From NCBI RefSeq assembly GCF_902833045.1, contig NZ_CADFDU010000009.1:218663-282662 (forward strand): DNA of 64,000 nucleotides, written 5' to 3'. The translations under genes and the position numbers were made by a program. Of this stretch, positions 1-8,662 are shown in pieces. Origin of the DNA: Burkholderia sp. BCC0322. Lineage in GTDB: Bacteria > Pseudomonadota > Gammaproteobacteria > Burkholderiales > Burkholderiaceae. How positions within the stretch are numbered: position 1 is the stretch's first letter; each line of letters begins with the position of its first letter. The notes beneath the pieces were generated by a model. It was not told the origin of the DNA. It ran no database searches and saw only the letters and a program-made list of their open reading frames with translations.

Positions 1-2
1 CC

Positions 3-1697
3 TCCGACGCGGCCGCCGTGAAGAAGGCGGGGCCGCCGTGGCGCTTCACGACCAACCGGGTGGCCGACGATCGTCTCGTCAGCGACCTCACGGCCGCCGG
101 CATCCGCTATCGCGGCGCGCCGGATTCGGGCTGGCTCGAAACGCTTGCCGGGTGGCTATTGCCGGTGATCGTCCTCGTGATGCTGTGGAGCTTCATGATG
201 CGCAGGCCGGGCGGGGTCCGGGACTTGAGCGGCATGGGCAAAAGCCGGGCGCGCGTGTACGTGCAGCAGGAAACCGGCATCACGTTCGACGATATCGCGG
301 GCATCGACGAAGCGAAGGCCGAGCTGCAGCAGATCGTCGCGTTCCTGCGCAACCCCGAGCGCTACCAGCGGCTCGGCGGCAAGATCCCGAAAGGCGTGCT
401 GATCGTCGGCGCGCCCGGCACCGGCAAGACGCTGCTCGCGCGCGCGGTGGCCGGCGAGGCGGCCGTGCCGTTCTTCACGATCAGCGGCTCGGCGTTCGTC
501 GAGATGTTCGTCGGCGTCGGCGCGGCCCGCGTGCGCGACCTGTTCGAGCAGGCGCAGCAGAAGGCGCCGTGCATCGTGTTCATCGACGAGCTCGATGCGC
601 TCGGCAAGGCGCGCGGCGTCGGTGTGATGTCCGGCAACGACGAGCGCGAGCAGACGCTCAACCAGCTGCTCGTCGAGATGGACGGCTTCCAGGCCAATTC
701 GGGCGTGATCATCATGGCTGCGACCAACCGGCCCGAGATCCTCGATCCCGCGCTGCTGCGGCCCGGGCGCTTCGACCGCCACATCGCGATCGACCGGCCC
801 GACGTGAATGGCCGGCGGCAGATCCTCGGCGTGCACGTCAAGCACGTGAAGCTCGCGGCCGACGTCGATCTCGGCGAACTCGCGCAGCGCACGCCGGGCT
901 TCGTCGGCGCGGATCTCGCGAACGTCGTCAACGAGGCCGCGCTGCATGCGGCCGAACTCGGCAAGCCGGCGATCGGCATGGCCGACTTCGACGAGGCGAT
1001 CGATCGCGCGATGACGGGCATGGAGCGCAAGAGCCGCGTGATGAACGACGAGGAAAAGCGGACCATCGCGTACCACGAAGCGGGGCACGCGCTCGTCGCG
1101 CAAAGCCGCGTGCATTGCGATCCGGTGAAGAAGGTGTCGATCATCCCGCGCGGCATCGCGGCGCTCGGCTATACGCAGCAGGTGCCGACCGAGGATCGCT
1201 ACGTGCTGCGCAAGAGCGAGCTGCTCGAGCGGCTCGACGTGCTGCTCGGCGGCCGGGTGGCCGAGGAAATCGCGTTCGGCGACGTGTCGACCGGCGCACA
1301 GAACGATCTGGAACGGGCGACCGCGCTGGCGCGTCACATGGTCATGCAGTACGGGATGAGCGCGAAGCTCGGCCTGGCGACGCTCGACGACGCGACGGCG
1401 CAGGGCGGTTCGCCCGGCGTGTGGACGCCGGGCGACGGCCGGTGCAGCGAACACACCGCACGGTTGATCGACGAGGAAGTGCGCGCGTTGCTCGAAGCGG
1501 CGCACGAGCGGGTCGCGGCGACGCTCGGCGCGCATCGCGACGCGCTTGAGCGGATCGCGCTGTGCCTGCTGCAGCACGAGTCGATCGATCACGACACGCT
1601 GGTGGCGCTCATCGCGCCGCCGGACGATGGCGGCGATAAGCGCGGGCCTGCGCGCGCCGATGCGGAGCCGGCGACGGCCACGGACGCGCCGGCCTGA
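3..1697 (+). CDS. ftsH: ATP-dependent zinc metalloprotease FtsH, 5' end cut by window
   Basis: Membrane-anchored AAA+ protease that unfolds and degrades membrane and regulatory proteins. The frame is open to the left edge, so the first membrane helix and part of the periplasmic domain are missing; the GTG at 18 is only the first visible in-frame start. Counting from that GTG: one membrane helix at about residues 39-60, Walker A GAPGTGKT at 131-138, Walker B ending IDELDALG, the second region of homology ([10 protein letters not shown], then RPGRFDR), and the zinc site HEAGH at about 353-357. All catalytic motifs are intact. The C-terminal tail is rich in Ala, Asp and Pro. This is likely an accessory FtsH paralogue, given its neighbours (class II ribonucleotide reductase and PfkB kinase); that is inference. 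It ends 23 bp from the convergent reductase gene. Confidence 0.95.
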   Translation, partial: SDAAAVKKAGPPWRFTTNRVADDRLVSDLTAAGIRYRGAPDSGWLETLAGWLLPVIVLVMLWSFMMRRPGGVRDLSGMGKSRARVYVQQETGITFDDIAGIDEAKAELQQIVAFLRNPERYQRLGGKIPKGVLIVGAPGTGKTLLARAVAGEAAVPFFTISGSAFVEMFVGVGAARVRDLFEQAQQKAPCIVFIDELDALGKARGVGVMSGNDEREQTLNQLLVEMDGFQANSGVIIMAATNRPEILDPALLRPGRFDRHIAIDRPDVNGRRQILGVHVKHVKLAADVDLGELAQRTPGFVGADLANVVNEAALHAAELGKPAIGMADFDEAIDRAMTGMERKSRVMNDEEKRTIAYHEAGHALVAQSRVHCDPVKKVSIIPRGIAALGYTQQVPTEDRYVLRKSELLERLDVLLGGRVAEEIAFGDVSTGAQNDLERATALARHMVMQYGMSAKLGLATLDDATAQGGSPGVWTPGDGRCSEHTARLIDEEVRALLEAAHERVAATLGAHRDALERIALCLLQHESIDHDTLVALIAPPDDGGDKRGPARADAEPATATDAPA

Positions 1698-1720
1698 CCG
1701 GCTGCCGTCGATCGGGCCGC

Positions 1721-3514
1721 TCAACAGCCGATGCAGACCGCGCGGTCGCGCAATTGCGCGGTGTCGTCGGTGACGACCGACGCGAGCCGCGGATCGGGCC
1801 GAAACACCGTGATGCCCTTGAGCCGTTCGCGCCATGCCGCGAAGAACAACGCATCGACCTGAGCCAGCGAACACTGGCTGTCCGTCGTCACGGTCTTCGA
1901 GATGCCGGCATCGACGCAGGGCTGGAGCACCGCGAGCATCGCGATGTGATCGATCGGCGCGATCTCGGCCGCGGTGGCGAAATAGTCCGGCAGCGCGACG
2001 CCGTCGCCGTGCAGCGCGCGAAAGAGCCGGTAAGCGTGGTTCTGCACCCGGAATGCGTGCACCTGTCCGTCGACCGTGCGGACCATCCGGCGCTGCGTCC
2101 AGCCGACGGCCGGCTCGATGCCGTTCGAGCAGTTGTCGCAGAACGCGAGGCTCACGCTGCCGGCCGGCGCGAACGACAGCAGATGGCTGTTGCGCAGCCC
2201 GTGCCGCGCGATCGCGTGATGCACCTTCAGCGGCAGTCGCGTGCGGTATGCGGGGCCGGTCAGGTAAGCGGCCGGATCATAGGCGGGAAACGCGCCGCGC
2301 TCGGCGGCCAGCGCGGCCGATGCGGCAAACGCGTGCTCGCGCATCGTCAGTGCGATGCTGCGCGCACATGCGCGCGCGTCGACGCTGTCGTAGCGCAGCC
2401 GCAGCATCGTCAGCGCGTCGCCCAGGCCCGTCACGCCGACACCGATGCGCCGCGTCCGATGCGCTTCACGTGCGTGCGCGGCGAGCGGCCACGCGGTGAG
2501 GTCGAGCACGTCGTCGAGCAGGCGGACCTGGACGCGCACCGCGTCGGCAAGCGTCGCGAAATCGAAGCATGGCATGCCGTCGATACCGAACGGATGGCGC
2601 ACGAACCGCGACAGGTCGATCGGCCCGAGCACGCAGCTGCCGTAGGGCGGCAGCGGCTGTTCGCCGCACGGGTTCGTCGCGTCGATCCGCTCGTGCTCGC
2701 GCATTGGATTCGCGTCGCGGATCGTGTCGAGGAACAGCAGCCCGGGTTCGGCGCTGTCGCGTGCGGCGTTGACGATCGCTTGCCACATCTTGCGAGCGGG
2801 AACCGTCGCATGAAGGTAGCGCCCGTCCGGCCGCCGGGGCGACGCAACGGCGGCTGCATGGCGCGGCGCGTGGTGGACGAGCGCCCATGGCAGGTCGTGC
2901 GTGACCGCTTCCATGAACGCGTCCGTGATGCCGACCGACAGGTTGAAGGTCGGCCAGCGTGATCGCCCGCGCTTGGCCGTGACGAACGCAAGCAGGTCCG
3001 GATGGTCGCAGCGCAGGACGCCCATCTGCGCGCCGCGGCGCGGGCCGGTGAACGGTAGTGCGCGGCACATCGCATCGAATCGGTCGATCGCCGCACATAC
3101 GCCGCGTTCGGGCGACAGGCGGCGTTCGTATGCGTCGGCGGGCGGCACCGGCGAGAAGTCGTAGCCGATTCCTCCGCCCATCAGCAGCGTGAGCCGGGCG
3201 TCGTCGAGCGCCTGCGCGAGCGCCGCATCGACACCCTGCAGCGGCAGGTCCAACGGAACCGCGAGCGGGTGGACGAAGCAGTTGATCATCGTCCCGCCGG
3301 CCTTCGAGCCGGCATTCGCCATGATGCGACCGGCGCCGATCGCGCCGCGCTGCAGGTTCAGGAAGAACATGCGCTCGGCCCGCGCGCGCAGCGCGGGCGG
3401 CTCGGCGAGCGACAGTGCATGGGCGACACGCCGGAAGACGGCCGCGCGCGACGTTTCGCCGGGCTGCGCATAGCGCTCGGCGAGCACGGTGGTGCAAAGT
3501 GGCTGCTCGTCCAT
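1721..3514 (-). CDS. nrdJ: Adenosylcobalamin-dependent (class II) ribonucleotide reductase
   Basis: Reduces ribonucleotides to deoxyribonucleotides using adenosylcobalamin as radical source, so it works with or without oxygen. The 597-residue protein has the active-site motif NPCGEQPLPPYGSC, the substrate-cysteine region around NCFVHPL, the phosphate loop near FAPAGSVSLAF, and a C-terminal CIGC redox pair. It is compact: there is no N-terminal ATP-cone and no long C-terminal zinc-ribbon extension. I chose the ATG at 3514 (MDEQPL) because homology begins soon after it; the frame stays open to 3619, but the extra residues look non-coding and would cover the promoter dyad. The gene is divergent from the PfkB kinase gene. 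A perfect TTGAC-N4-GTCAA dyad (3606-3619) and a weaker TTGAT-N4-CGCAA (3570-3583) lie between them, fitting low-oxygen induction. Confidence 0.93.
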   Translation of the reverse strand: MDEQPLCTTVLAERYAQPGETSRAAVFRRVAHALSLAEPPALRARAERMFFLNLQRGAIGAGRIMANAGSKAGGTMINCFVHPLAVPLDLPLQGVDAALAQALDDARLTLLMGGGIGYDFSPVPPADAYERRLSPERGVCAAIDRFDAMCRALPFTGPRRGAQMGVLRCDHPDLLAFVTAKRGRSRWPTFNLSVGITDAFMEAVTHDLPWALVHHAPRHAAAVASPRRPDGRYLHATVPARKMWQAIVNAARDSAEPGLLFLDTIRDANPMREHERIDATNPCGEQPLPPYGSCVLGPIDLSRFVRHPFGIDGMPCFDFATLADAVRVQVRLLDDVLDLTAWPLAAHAREAHRTRRIGVGVTGLGDALTMLRLRYDSVDARACARSIALTMREHAFAASAALAAERGAFPAYDPAAYLTGPAYRTRLPLKVHHAIARHGLRNSHLLSFAPAGSVSLAFCDNCSNGIEPAVGWTQRRMVRTVDGQVHAFRVQNHAYRLFRALHGDGVALPDYFATAAEIAPIDHIAMLAVLQPCVDAGISKTVTTDSQCSLAQVDALFFAAWRERLKGITVFRPDPRLASVVTDDTAQLRDRAVCIGC

Positions 3515-3605
3515 GGCGGGGCTCGGCGACGACGGATGACTCACTGTAAGAGCCTCCCCGTCCGCTTCGTTGATCGAGCGCAACCCGGCGCTGTTGCGGC
3601 ATGGC

Positions 3606-3619
3606 TTGACGGTCGTCAA
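3606..3619. promoter_or_regulatory. FNR/ANR-like box between nrdJ and pfkB genes
   Basis: TTGACGGTCGTCAA is a perfect 5-4-5 inverted repeat matching the FNR/ANR/DNR family pattern TTGAY-N4-RTCAA. Its centre is about 81 bp upstream of the pfkB-family ATG (3694) and 98 bp upstream of the nrdJ ATG (3514). If it sat at -41.5 for the kinase gene, transcription would start near 3654. A second imperfect copy (TTGATCGAGCGCAA, 3570-3583) is closer to nrdJ. Regulator identity is inferred from the motif only. Confidence 0.6.
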
Positions 3620-3693
3620 TGTCGCGCGAAGGGGCGCACGTAAGGTGGTGCCAGAGCCGGCCCGCGAATCGCGCCTTTTACCGGCTACGCGCC

Positions 3694-4656
3694 ATGACCG
3701 AGATCGTTACCGTCACGTTGAATCCGGCCGTCGATGTCTCGACGTCGGTCGAACACATCGTCGATACGCACAAGCTGCGCTGCGCGCGGCCACGGCGGGA
3801 TCCGGGCGGCGGCGGGATCAACGTCGCGCGGACCGTTCATCGGCTCGGCGGCGACTGCGTCGCGCTGTACCTGGCGGGCGGGCCGACCGGCGATGTGCTG
3901 ACGCGGCTGCTCGAAGCCGAGCAGGTGCCGGCCGTGCGCCTGCGGATCGCCGGCGAGACGCGCGAGAACGTCTGCGTGACCGAAACCGCGACGGGGCGCG
4001 AATACCGGTTCCTGATGCCGGGGCCGTCGGTCACGGCAGCCGAGTGGCGCGACTGCGCGACACGCATCGCGGCCCTGCGACCCGCGCCGCGCTATCTGGT
4101 GCTGAGCGGCAGCCTGCCGCCCGGCGCACCCGATGACCTGTACGCCACGCTCGCGCGGACGGCCGCCGCAAACGGCAGCCGGGTGGTGGTCGATGCGGCG
4201 GGCCCGGCGCTGCGCGCGGCGCTCGACGCCGGGGTTCATCTCGTGAAGCCCAGCCTCGACGAACTGAGCGCGCTGGCCGGCGCAGCGCTCGACGAGGCGT
4301 CGGCATGCGACAAGGCCAGCGAACTCGTCGCGCAGGGGCGAGCGGACATCGTTGCAGTGACACTCGGCGCGCGCGGCGCATGGGTCGTCACGCGCGAGCG
4401 TGCGCTGCGCCTGCCCGGCAGGCTCGCGACGGTGTGCAGCACGGTGGGCGCCGGAGACAGCTTCGTCGGCGGGATGGTCTGGGCGCTGGCGCGCGGCGTG
4501 CCGTTCGACGATGCGTGCCGCTATGCGCTGGCGGCATCGGCCGCGTCGGTCGAGCATCCCGGCACGGCGCTGTGCACGCGCGCCGACGTCGAGCGGATTC
4601 ATGCGGAACTGGTTGCTCAGGCAGGCGGCACGGCCATTGCTCGAGGTGCGGCATGA
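3694..4656 (+). CDS. PfkB-family sugar kinase (1-phosphofructokinase / 6-phosphofructokinase II type)
   Basis: Predicted cytoplasmic ribokinase-fold kinase of 320 residues that phosphorylates a sugar phosphate, most likely fructose-1-phosphate, fructose-6-phosphate or tagatose-6-phosphate. It starts with the family signature TLNPAVD and has the GGGGINVAR substrate loop, the SGSLPPG segment and the C-terminal PfkB signature around TVGAGDSFVGG, where the Asp is the catalytic base. I chose the ATG at 3694 because the family N-terminus starts there. The TGA overlaps the next ATG (ATGA at 4653-4656), so it is translationally coupled to the polysaccharide deacetylase gene. It shares a divergent promoter and an FNR-like box with nrdJ. 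The exact substrate cannot be read from sequence. Confidence 0.88.
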   Translation: MTEIVTVTLNPAVDVSTSVEHIVDTHKLRCARPRRDPGGGGINVARTVHRLGGDCVALYLAGGPTGDVLTRLLEAEQVPAVRLRIAGETRENVCVTETATGREYRFLMPGPSVTAAEWRDCATRIAALRPAPRYLVLSGSLPPGAPDDLYATLARTAAANGSRVVVDAAGPALRAALDAGVHLVKPSLDELSALAGAALDEASACDKASELVAQGRADIVAVTLGARGAWVVTRERALRLPGRLATVCSTVGAGDSFVGGMVWALARGVPFDDACRYALAASAASVEHPGTALCTRADVERIHAELVAQAGGTAIARGAA

Positions 4657-5444
4657 GGGTCCGCTCGATCGTCTGCTTGATGCTGCTGTCGTGCTTGCCG
4701 CAGGTATCGCCCGCCGGCGCGGGGACGGGCGAGCCGGTGCCGCAACGCGTGCTGATCCTCGTCTATCACAGGTTTGCGGCGCAACGCCTGGATTCGATGA
4801 CGGTGCGCCCCGGGACGTTCCTCGATCAACTGCATGCGATCGACGCGAGCGGCTACCGCATCGTGCCGCTCGCCGACATCGTGCGCTGGCACGCGGGCCA
4901 GACGGACGCGATACCGCCGCGGGCGGTCGCGATCACGGTGGACGACGGCCACCGTTCCGTCTACGACGTGCTGCGCCCGCTGCTGGCCGCGCATCCGGTA
5001 CCGGTCACGCTGTTCATCTATCCGTCGGCGATTTCCAACGCGAGCTACGCGATGACATGGGACCAGCTGCGCGTGCTCGGGCAATCCGGCGGATACGATA
5101 TCGAGTCGCATACCTACTGGCATCCGAATTTCCGCACCGAACGCGCGCGGCGCACTGCGGAGGATTACGAACGATTCGTGTCGATCCAGTTGAGCCGCTC
5201 CCGCGAACGGCTCGAATCCGAAACCGGCCGGCCGGTCCGGCTGCTGGCCTGGCCGTTCGGTATCCATGACACGCAGACGGATCGACTGGCCGCTCGGGAA
5301 GGCTATGTCGCGGCGTTCACGATCGAGGCTCGCCCCGTTCGGCTCACGGATTCCCCGATGGCGCTGCCGCGCTACCTGATGACGGATGCGTGCGATACGC
5401 GATGCATGGACGGATTGCTGCAAACCACCGGGGAGAAACAGTGA
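4653..5444 (+). CDS. Secreted NodB-fold polysaccharide deacetylase
   Basis: Predicted 263-residue exported carbohydrate esterase (CE4/NodB fold). It starts with a signal peptide (MRVRSIVCLMLLSC, then an Ala/Gly-rich cleavage region). Family features are LVYHRF near residue 37, the metal and catalytic motif VDDGH (canonical TFDDG), and the His pair HTYWHP. A late block around AWPFGIHD matches the motif-3 region (usually RxPYG). Likely substrates are acetylated amino-sugar polymers such as poly-GlcNAc or peptidoglycan; which one is not visible. The ATG overlaps the kinase stop (ATGA), so the two genes are co-transcribed and coupled. Confidence 0.86.
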   Translation: MRVRSIVCLMLLSCLPQVSPAGAGTGEPVPQRVLILVYHRFAAQRLDSMTVRPGTFLDQLHAIDASGYRIVPLADIVRWHAGQTDAIPPRAVAITVDDGHRSVYDVLRPLLAAHPVPVTLFIYPSAISNASYAMTWDQLRVLGQSGGYDIESHTYWHPNFRTERARRTAEDYERFVSIQLSRSRERLESETGRPVRLLAWPFGIHDTQTDRLAAREGYVAAFTIEARPVRLTDSPMALPRYLMTDACDTRCMDGLLQTTGEKQ

Positions 5445-5607
5445 CTGATCGCCGGATCGCGGGTTTGCCGCCACCGTTCGCGGATGCCGTTTCCGTTCGG
5501 GTCCACGCCCGGCGGGATCCCGTGGCGCCGGTACACGCGCCGCGGCGCTGCCGCGTGCCTCGTTGACCGGCACATCGGGATGCACACCGGTACGAGAGGA
5601 ACCGACC

Positions 5608-5796
5608 ATGCCGTGGGATGACGAACGCTATCCGCCGTCTATGCGGAACCTGTCGCCGCCGGTGCGCGGCAAGGCGATCGAGATCGCCAACGCGCTGCTG
5701 CGCCAAGGGCGTGCCGAGGGCAGTGCGATCCGTATCGCGATCGCGCAGGCGAAGCGCTGGGGGCGGGGGCATGCCGATTTACGCCGGCTCGGGTGA
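5608..5796 (+). CDS. Small YdaT-like conserved protein
   Basis: A 62-residue protein beginning MPWDDERYPPSMRNL, followed by a stretch with KAIEIANALL and AIRIAIAQAKRW. This resembles the small domain of Bacillus YdaT-type proteins, found in stress-related gene sets; the function is unknown. The ATG at 5608 is preceded by a good GAGAGGA ribosome site (5594-5600), which decides against the upstream in-frame ATG at 5563. It probably has its own transcript or reads through from the deacetylase gene 163 bp upstream. The family call is from memory of the motif and was not searched. Confidence 0.7.
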   Translation: MPWDDERYPPSMRNLSPPVRGKAIEIANALLRQGRAEGSAIRIAIAQAKRWGRGHADLRRLG

Positions 5797-5828
5797 GAGG
5801 CGGGTGCGTCATGCCGATTCGGGCGGCG

Positions 5829-6341
5829 TTAGGCCCCGCAGCGAGCCGGGCAGGCGTGCGCGTCCGGCGTGCGTTCGACGGATGCCGCATGCAGCCGCCC
5901 GGCCAGCACGCAAGCCAGCAGCATGACGACGACCGCGACGCCGTGTACAGGGTTGCGCAGGCACGACGCGACCTGATCGCTCCTTGCAACGCCGAACAGG
6001 CACCACAGGCAGAAGTGCTCGCAGTTGTTGGTGAGCAGCCGGTAACGGCATTCGCCGAGGCGCGACGCGGCGCGCCTCGCCGCTTCCGTGCCGTCGTACA
6101 GGGTCCGCGCGTGCCGGACGATCGCGAGTTCGAAACCGGCGCAGAAGCCGTCGACGGAGACGATTTCGACGGGGCCGCCGCTCAGCCGGTGCGCCAGGCC
6201 CGCGTAGTGGATCACGTTGCCGTTGCCGATGTAGATCCCGTGATGCACGTAGCCGGGGCGCCGGGTCACGAGGTGCGCGCCGACCGGAAGGTCGCGATCC
6301 GGCGTGGCGTCGTCGGCTTGTGCTGCGCTCGGGTGAGTCAT
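5829..6341 (-). CDS. LRAT/NlpC-P60-fold domain protein
   Basis: A 170-residue protein with the permuted papain-like LRAT fold. Visible signatures are a His in a strand context (YVHHGIYIGNGNVIHYAG), the GPVEIVSVDGF segment, and the catalytic Cys motif NNCEHFCLWC. A hydrophobic segment near residues 130-150 (VVVMLLACVLAG) probably anchors it to a membrane, as in eukaryotic LRAT/HRASLS proteins. Activity could be phospholipid acyl transfer, amidase or peptidase; it cannot be told. The start at 6341 (MTHPSAAQ) is preceded on the minus strand by an AGGAG-like site. It lies convergent with the YdaT-like gene (32 bp between ends) and divergent from the secreted-protein gene at 6751. Confidence 0.78.
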   Translation of the reverse strand: MTHPSAAQADDATPDRDLPVGAHLVTRRPGYVHHGIYIGNGNVIHYAGLAHRLSGGPVEIVSVDGFCAGFELAIVRHARTLYDGTEAARRAASRLGECRYRLLTNNCEHFCLWCLFGVARSDQVASCLRNPVHGVAVVVMLLACVLAGRLHAASVERTPDAHACPARCGA

Positions 6342-6750
6342 GGCCAGCTCCTGGATCCTGCGGCGGCCGTGCGGAAAACCTGCTCGCCAGCCGCGGAATG
6401 CGTTGCGTCCTGTCACGTCTCCAGTATTGGCGGCGGACCCGGGCCGGACAATCAGCGTGGTCTGAGCTTGCTGTCCGATGTCGGGCCGCCGTGTCGGAAA
6501 TTTCCGACGCGCGATGCAATATCGGCTGACAGCCGGAACGGACAACGGCGCCGGCCGTCGCCGCCGTGCCGTGAGGGCACGCCGCACCGCCCGGTCGGGT
6601 GCGCTTGACCTGCGTCAACGGGAAATCGGCGTTTCGCGCGACGCTGGCTTCGTCAACGATGCGAATGCGTCACGTCGCGGCACGCCGGCCGTGACGCGGC
6701 CGGACGAACGAGCCGCATCGCCACCCACGTGCATGAACCGGGAGAATGAC
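6342..6750. other. Divergent intergenic region, 409 bp
   Basis: I see no convincing gene here. The stretch separates the divergent LRAT-like gene (start 6341) and the small secreted protein gene (start 6751). It contains the FNR-like dyad at 6605-6618. The ORFs crossing it are GC-driven open frames without start-site or composition support. Confidence 0.6.
6605..6618. promoter_or_regulatory. FNR/ANR-like box upstream of 6751 gene
   Basis: TTGACCTGCGTCAA is a second perfect TTGAC-N4-GTCAA dyad with the same half-sites as at 3606. Its centre is about 139 bp before the ATG at 6751; at -41.5 it would place a transcription start near 6653. A degenerate third copy (TTGATCTGCCTCAC) lies at about 7261-7274, before the glycosidase gene. 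Confidence 0.55.
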
Positions 6751-7215
6751 ATGCGGACTGGAATCGCCGGGTCGCTGCTGCTGTCGACCTGTTTGCTGGC
6801 CACTGCCTCGAGCGTGCTGGCTCAAGCGCTGCCCGAGCCGATCGAGCAGAACGGCGCCGCGTACATCACGGGCGGCATCGGTGCGGAGGAGGTCGCCGCG
6901 TTTCACGCCGCCGCGCCGCATTACAACCTGCGGATCATGTTCGCGACGAAGGCCGGCCATTACCTGTCCGACGTCGATGTCACGCTGACGTCCGGCAAGT
7001 CGACGATCCTCGACGCGCACACGGCCGGCCCGTTCCTGTTCGCGCGCGTGCCGCCGGGGCGATATACGGTGTCGGCGCACGACCGGGCCGTCCAGGAGGT
7101 CCGGCACGTCGTCGTGCCGGCGCGCGGCGGCGTCGACGTGCGGTTTTACTGGCAGAACCCCGAGCGGCGCGGCGTGATACGGCTTTGCGGTGGGTGTCCG
7201 GGCGCCGGGCCGTAG
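6751..7215 (+). CDS. Small secreted carboxypeptidase-regulatory-like protein
   Basis: A 154-residue exported protein of unknown function. It has a clear signal peptide (hydrophobic SLLLSTCLLATASS, cleavage after VLAQA). The mature part has a transthyretin/CarboxypepD-regulatory-like pattern in LSDVDVTLTSGKSTILD and VPPGRYTVSAHD. A GGAG ribosome site (6741-6744) sits just upstream of the ATG at 6751, so I prefer it to the ATG at 6733. An FNR-like dyad lies in its promoter region. A carbohydrate- or peptide-binding periplasmic role is possible but not shown. Confidence 0.72.
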   Translation: MRTGIAGSLLLSTCLLATASSVLAQALPEPIEQNGAAYITGGIGAEEVAAFHAAAPHYNLRIMFATKAGHYLSDVDVTLTSGKSTILDAHTAGPFLFARVPPGRYTVSAHDRAVQEVRHVVVPARGGVDVRFYWQNPERRGVIRLCGGCPGAGP

Positions 7216-7420
7216 ACGCACGCTTCGATCGAGCGCTTCGGGTGGTGCGCGATGCGCGCCGTTGATCTGCCTCACGGGCCGTTCCGCTGGCTTCGTAACA
7301 ATGTCCACACGAATTCGCGTCGCGAGGTGTGCATTGAAGAATCTTCGGGCAATCGTCTGCGTGCCGTGTGCCGTGCGGCACCGGCATGAACCGCTGCGGC
7401 GCGGGGGGCAGCGCGCAGCG

Positions 7421-8662
7421 ATGCTCGGCCGCATGCTCGCAGGCATGCTGCTGGCGATGACTTGGGTCGCAGCCTTCGCCGGAACCGTCTCGGTGACGGT
7501 CGTCGATGCCGGCAGCGGCCGGCCGGTGGCGGGTGCGGTTGGGTATGCGTCGGGCAGCAACCTGATCGCGTCGGCCGCCGGTGAGTTTGCCGCGCCGTCG
7601 GCCGACACGACGCTCAGCGTGACCGCGCCCGGCTATGCGCGCGTGGAGGTCGCGCTCGCCGCCGGCGAGACGGCGCGCACGGTGCCACTCGTGCCGTTCC
7701 GTCCCAAGGCCGTCTACCTGTCGGCCTACGGCCTCGCGGACCGCACGCTGCGCGACGCGGCGCTCGCGCTGCCGGGCCGCACGGCCGTGAACGCGTTCGT
7801 GATCGACGTCAAGGGCGATCGCGGCATGACGCCGTATCGCAGCGGCGCGCGCGAAGCGATCGGCGCGACCGGCGAGGCGGGCCCGCGCGTGGCGGACCTG
7901 CCGGCGCTGATCCGCGCATTCCACGCGCGCGGGCTGTACCTGATCGCGCGCATCGTCGTCTTCAAGGACGATCCGCTCGCGGCTGCCCATCCCGACTGGG
8001 CCGTGCACGACGCGGCCGGCGCCATCTGGCGCGATCGCGAGCACCTGCGGTGGATCGACCCGACCGTGCGCGCCGCACGGGAGCACAACTTCGACGTGGC
8101 CGAGGAGGCTGCGCGGATGGGCTTCGACGAGATTCAGTTCGACTACCTGCGCTTTCCCGACGCGAGCGGCCTGCGGTTCGGCGAGCCCAACACGGAGGCG
8201 AACCGCGTGGCCGCGATCACCGGCTTCCTGGAAGGCGCGCGCGCCCGGCTGCGGCCCTACAACGTCTACCTGTCGGCCGACATCTTCGGCTACGTGTGCT
8301 GGAACGCCGACGACACGCAGATCGGGCAGCGGCTCGACACACTGGGCGGGCTGGTCGACTACATTTCGCCGATGCTGTATCCGTCGGGATTCACGTGGGG
8401 CCTGCCGGGCTGCCGCAAGCCGACCGATCACCCCGGCGAAATCGTCGGGCGCTCGCTCGCGGAGGCGATGCGCCGCACGGGGCTCGACGGCGTGCGTTTC
8501 CGGCCGTGGCTGCAGGCGTTTCGCGATTATGCATTCGACCGGCGCGCCTTCGACGCGGCGGATATTCGCGCTCAGGCCGACGCCGCCGACGCGGCCGGCA
8601 CGGACGGGTGGATGCTGTGGAATCCGCGCAATCGCTACGATCCCGCTGCGCTGCCGCGCTGA
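7421..8662 (+). CDS. Secreted putative glycoside hydrolase (DUF4015-like)
   Basis: A 413-residue exported protein. It has a signal peptide (GRMLAGMLLAMTWVAAFAG), then a short carboxypeptidase-regulatory-like beta domain (about residues 20-90), then a TIM-barrel-like domain with KAVYLSAYGLAD, NAFVIDVKGDRG, the segment DEIQFDYLRFPD and YISPMLYPSGF. These match my memory of the DUF4015 putative glycosyl hydrolase family; the acidic residues in FVIDVKGD and EIQFDYLRF are candidate catalytic groups. The ATG at 7421 follows a G-rich ribosome site and directly precedes the signal peptide; a TTG at 7334 is an alternative. Its last 46 bases overlap the start of the NamZ-fusion gene, so the two enzymes are probably made together and act on cell-wall glycans. 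Confidence 0.75.
   Translation: MLGRMLAGMLLAMTWVAAFAGTVSVTVVDAGSGRPVAGAVGYASGSNLIASAAGEFAAPSADTTLSVTAPGYARVEVALAAGETARTVPLVPFRPKAVYLSAYGLADRTLRDAALALPGRTAVNAFVIDVKGDRGMTPYRSGAREAIGATGEAGPRVADLPALIRAFHARGLYLIARIVVFKDDPLAAAHPDWAVHDAAGAIWRDREHLRWIDPTVRAAREHNFDVAEEAARMGFDEIQFDYLRFPDASGLRFGEPNTEANRVAAITGFLEGARARLRPYNVYLSADIFGYVCWNADDTQIGQRLDTLGGLVDYISPMLYPSGFTWGLPGCRKPTDHPGEIVGRSLAEAMRRTGLDGVRFRPWLQAFRDYAFDRRAFDAADIRAQADAADAAGTDGWMLWNPRNRYDPAALPR

Noticed and set aside
156-1874. 572-residue open frame on the minus strand opposite FtsH
   Set aside because: It is antisense to conserved FtsH motifs, with composition typical of a GC shadow frame.
7261-7274. TTGATCTGCCTCAC as a third full FNR box
   Set aside because: Only the left half fits; the right half matches three of five positions, so it is not listed as a site of its own.
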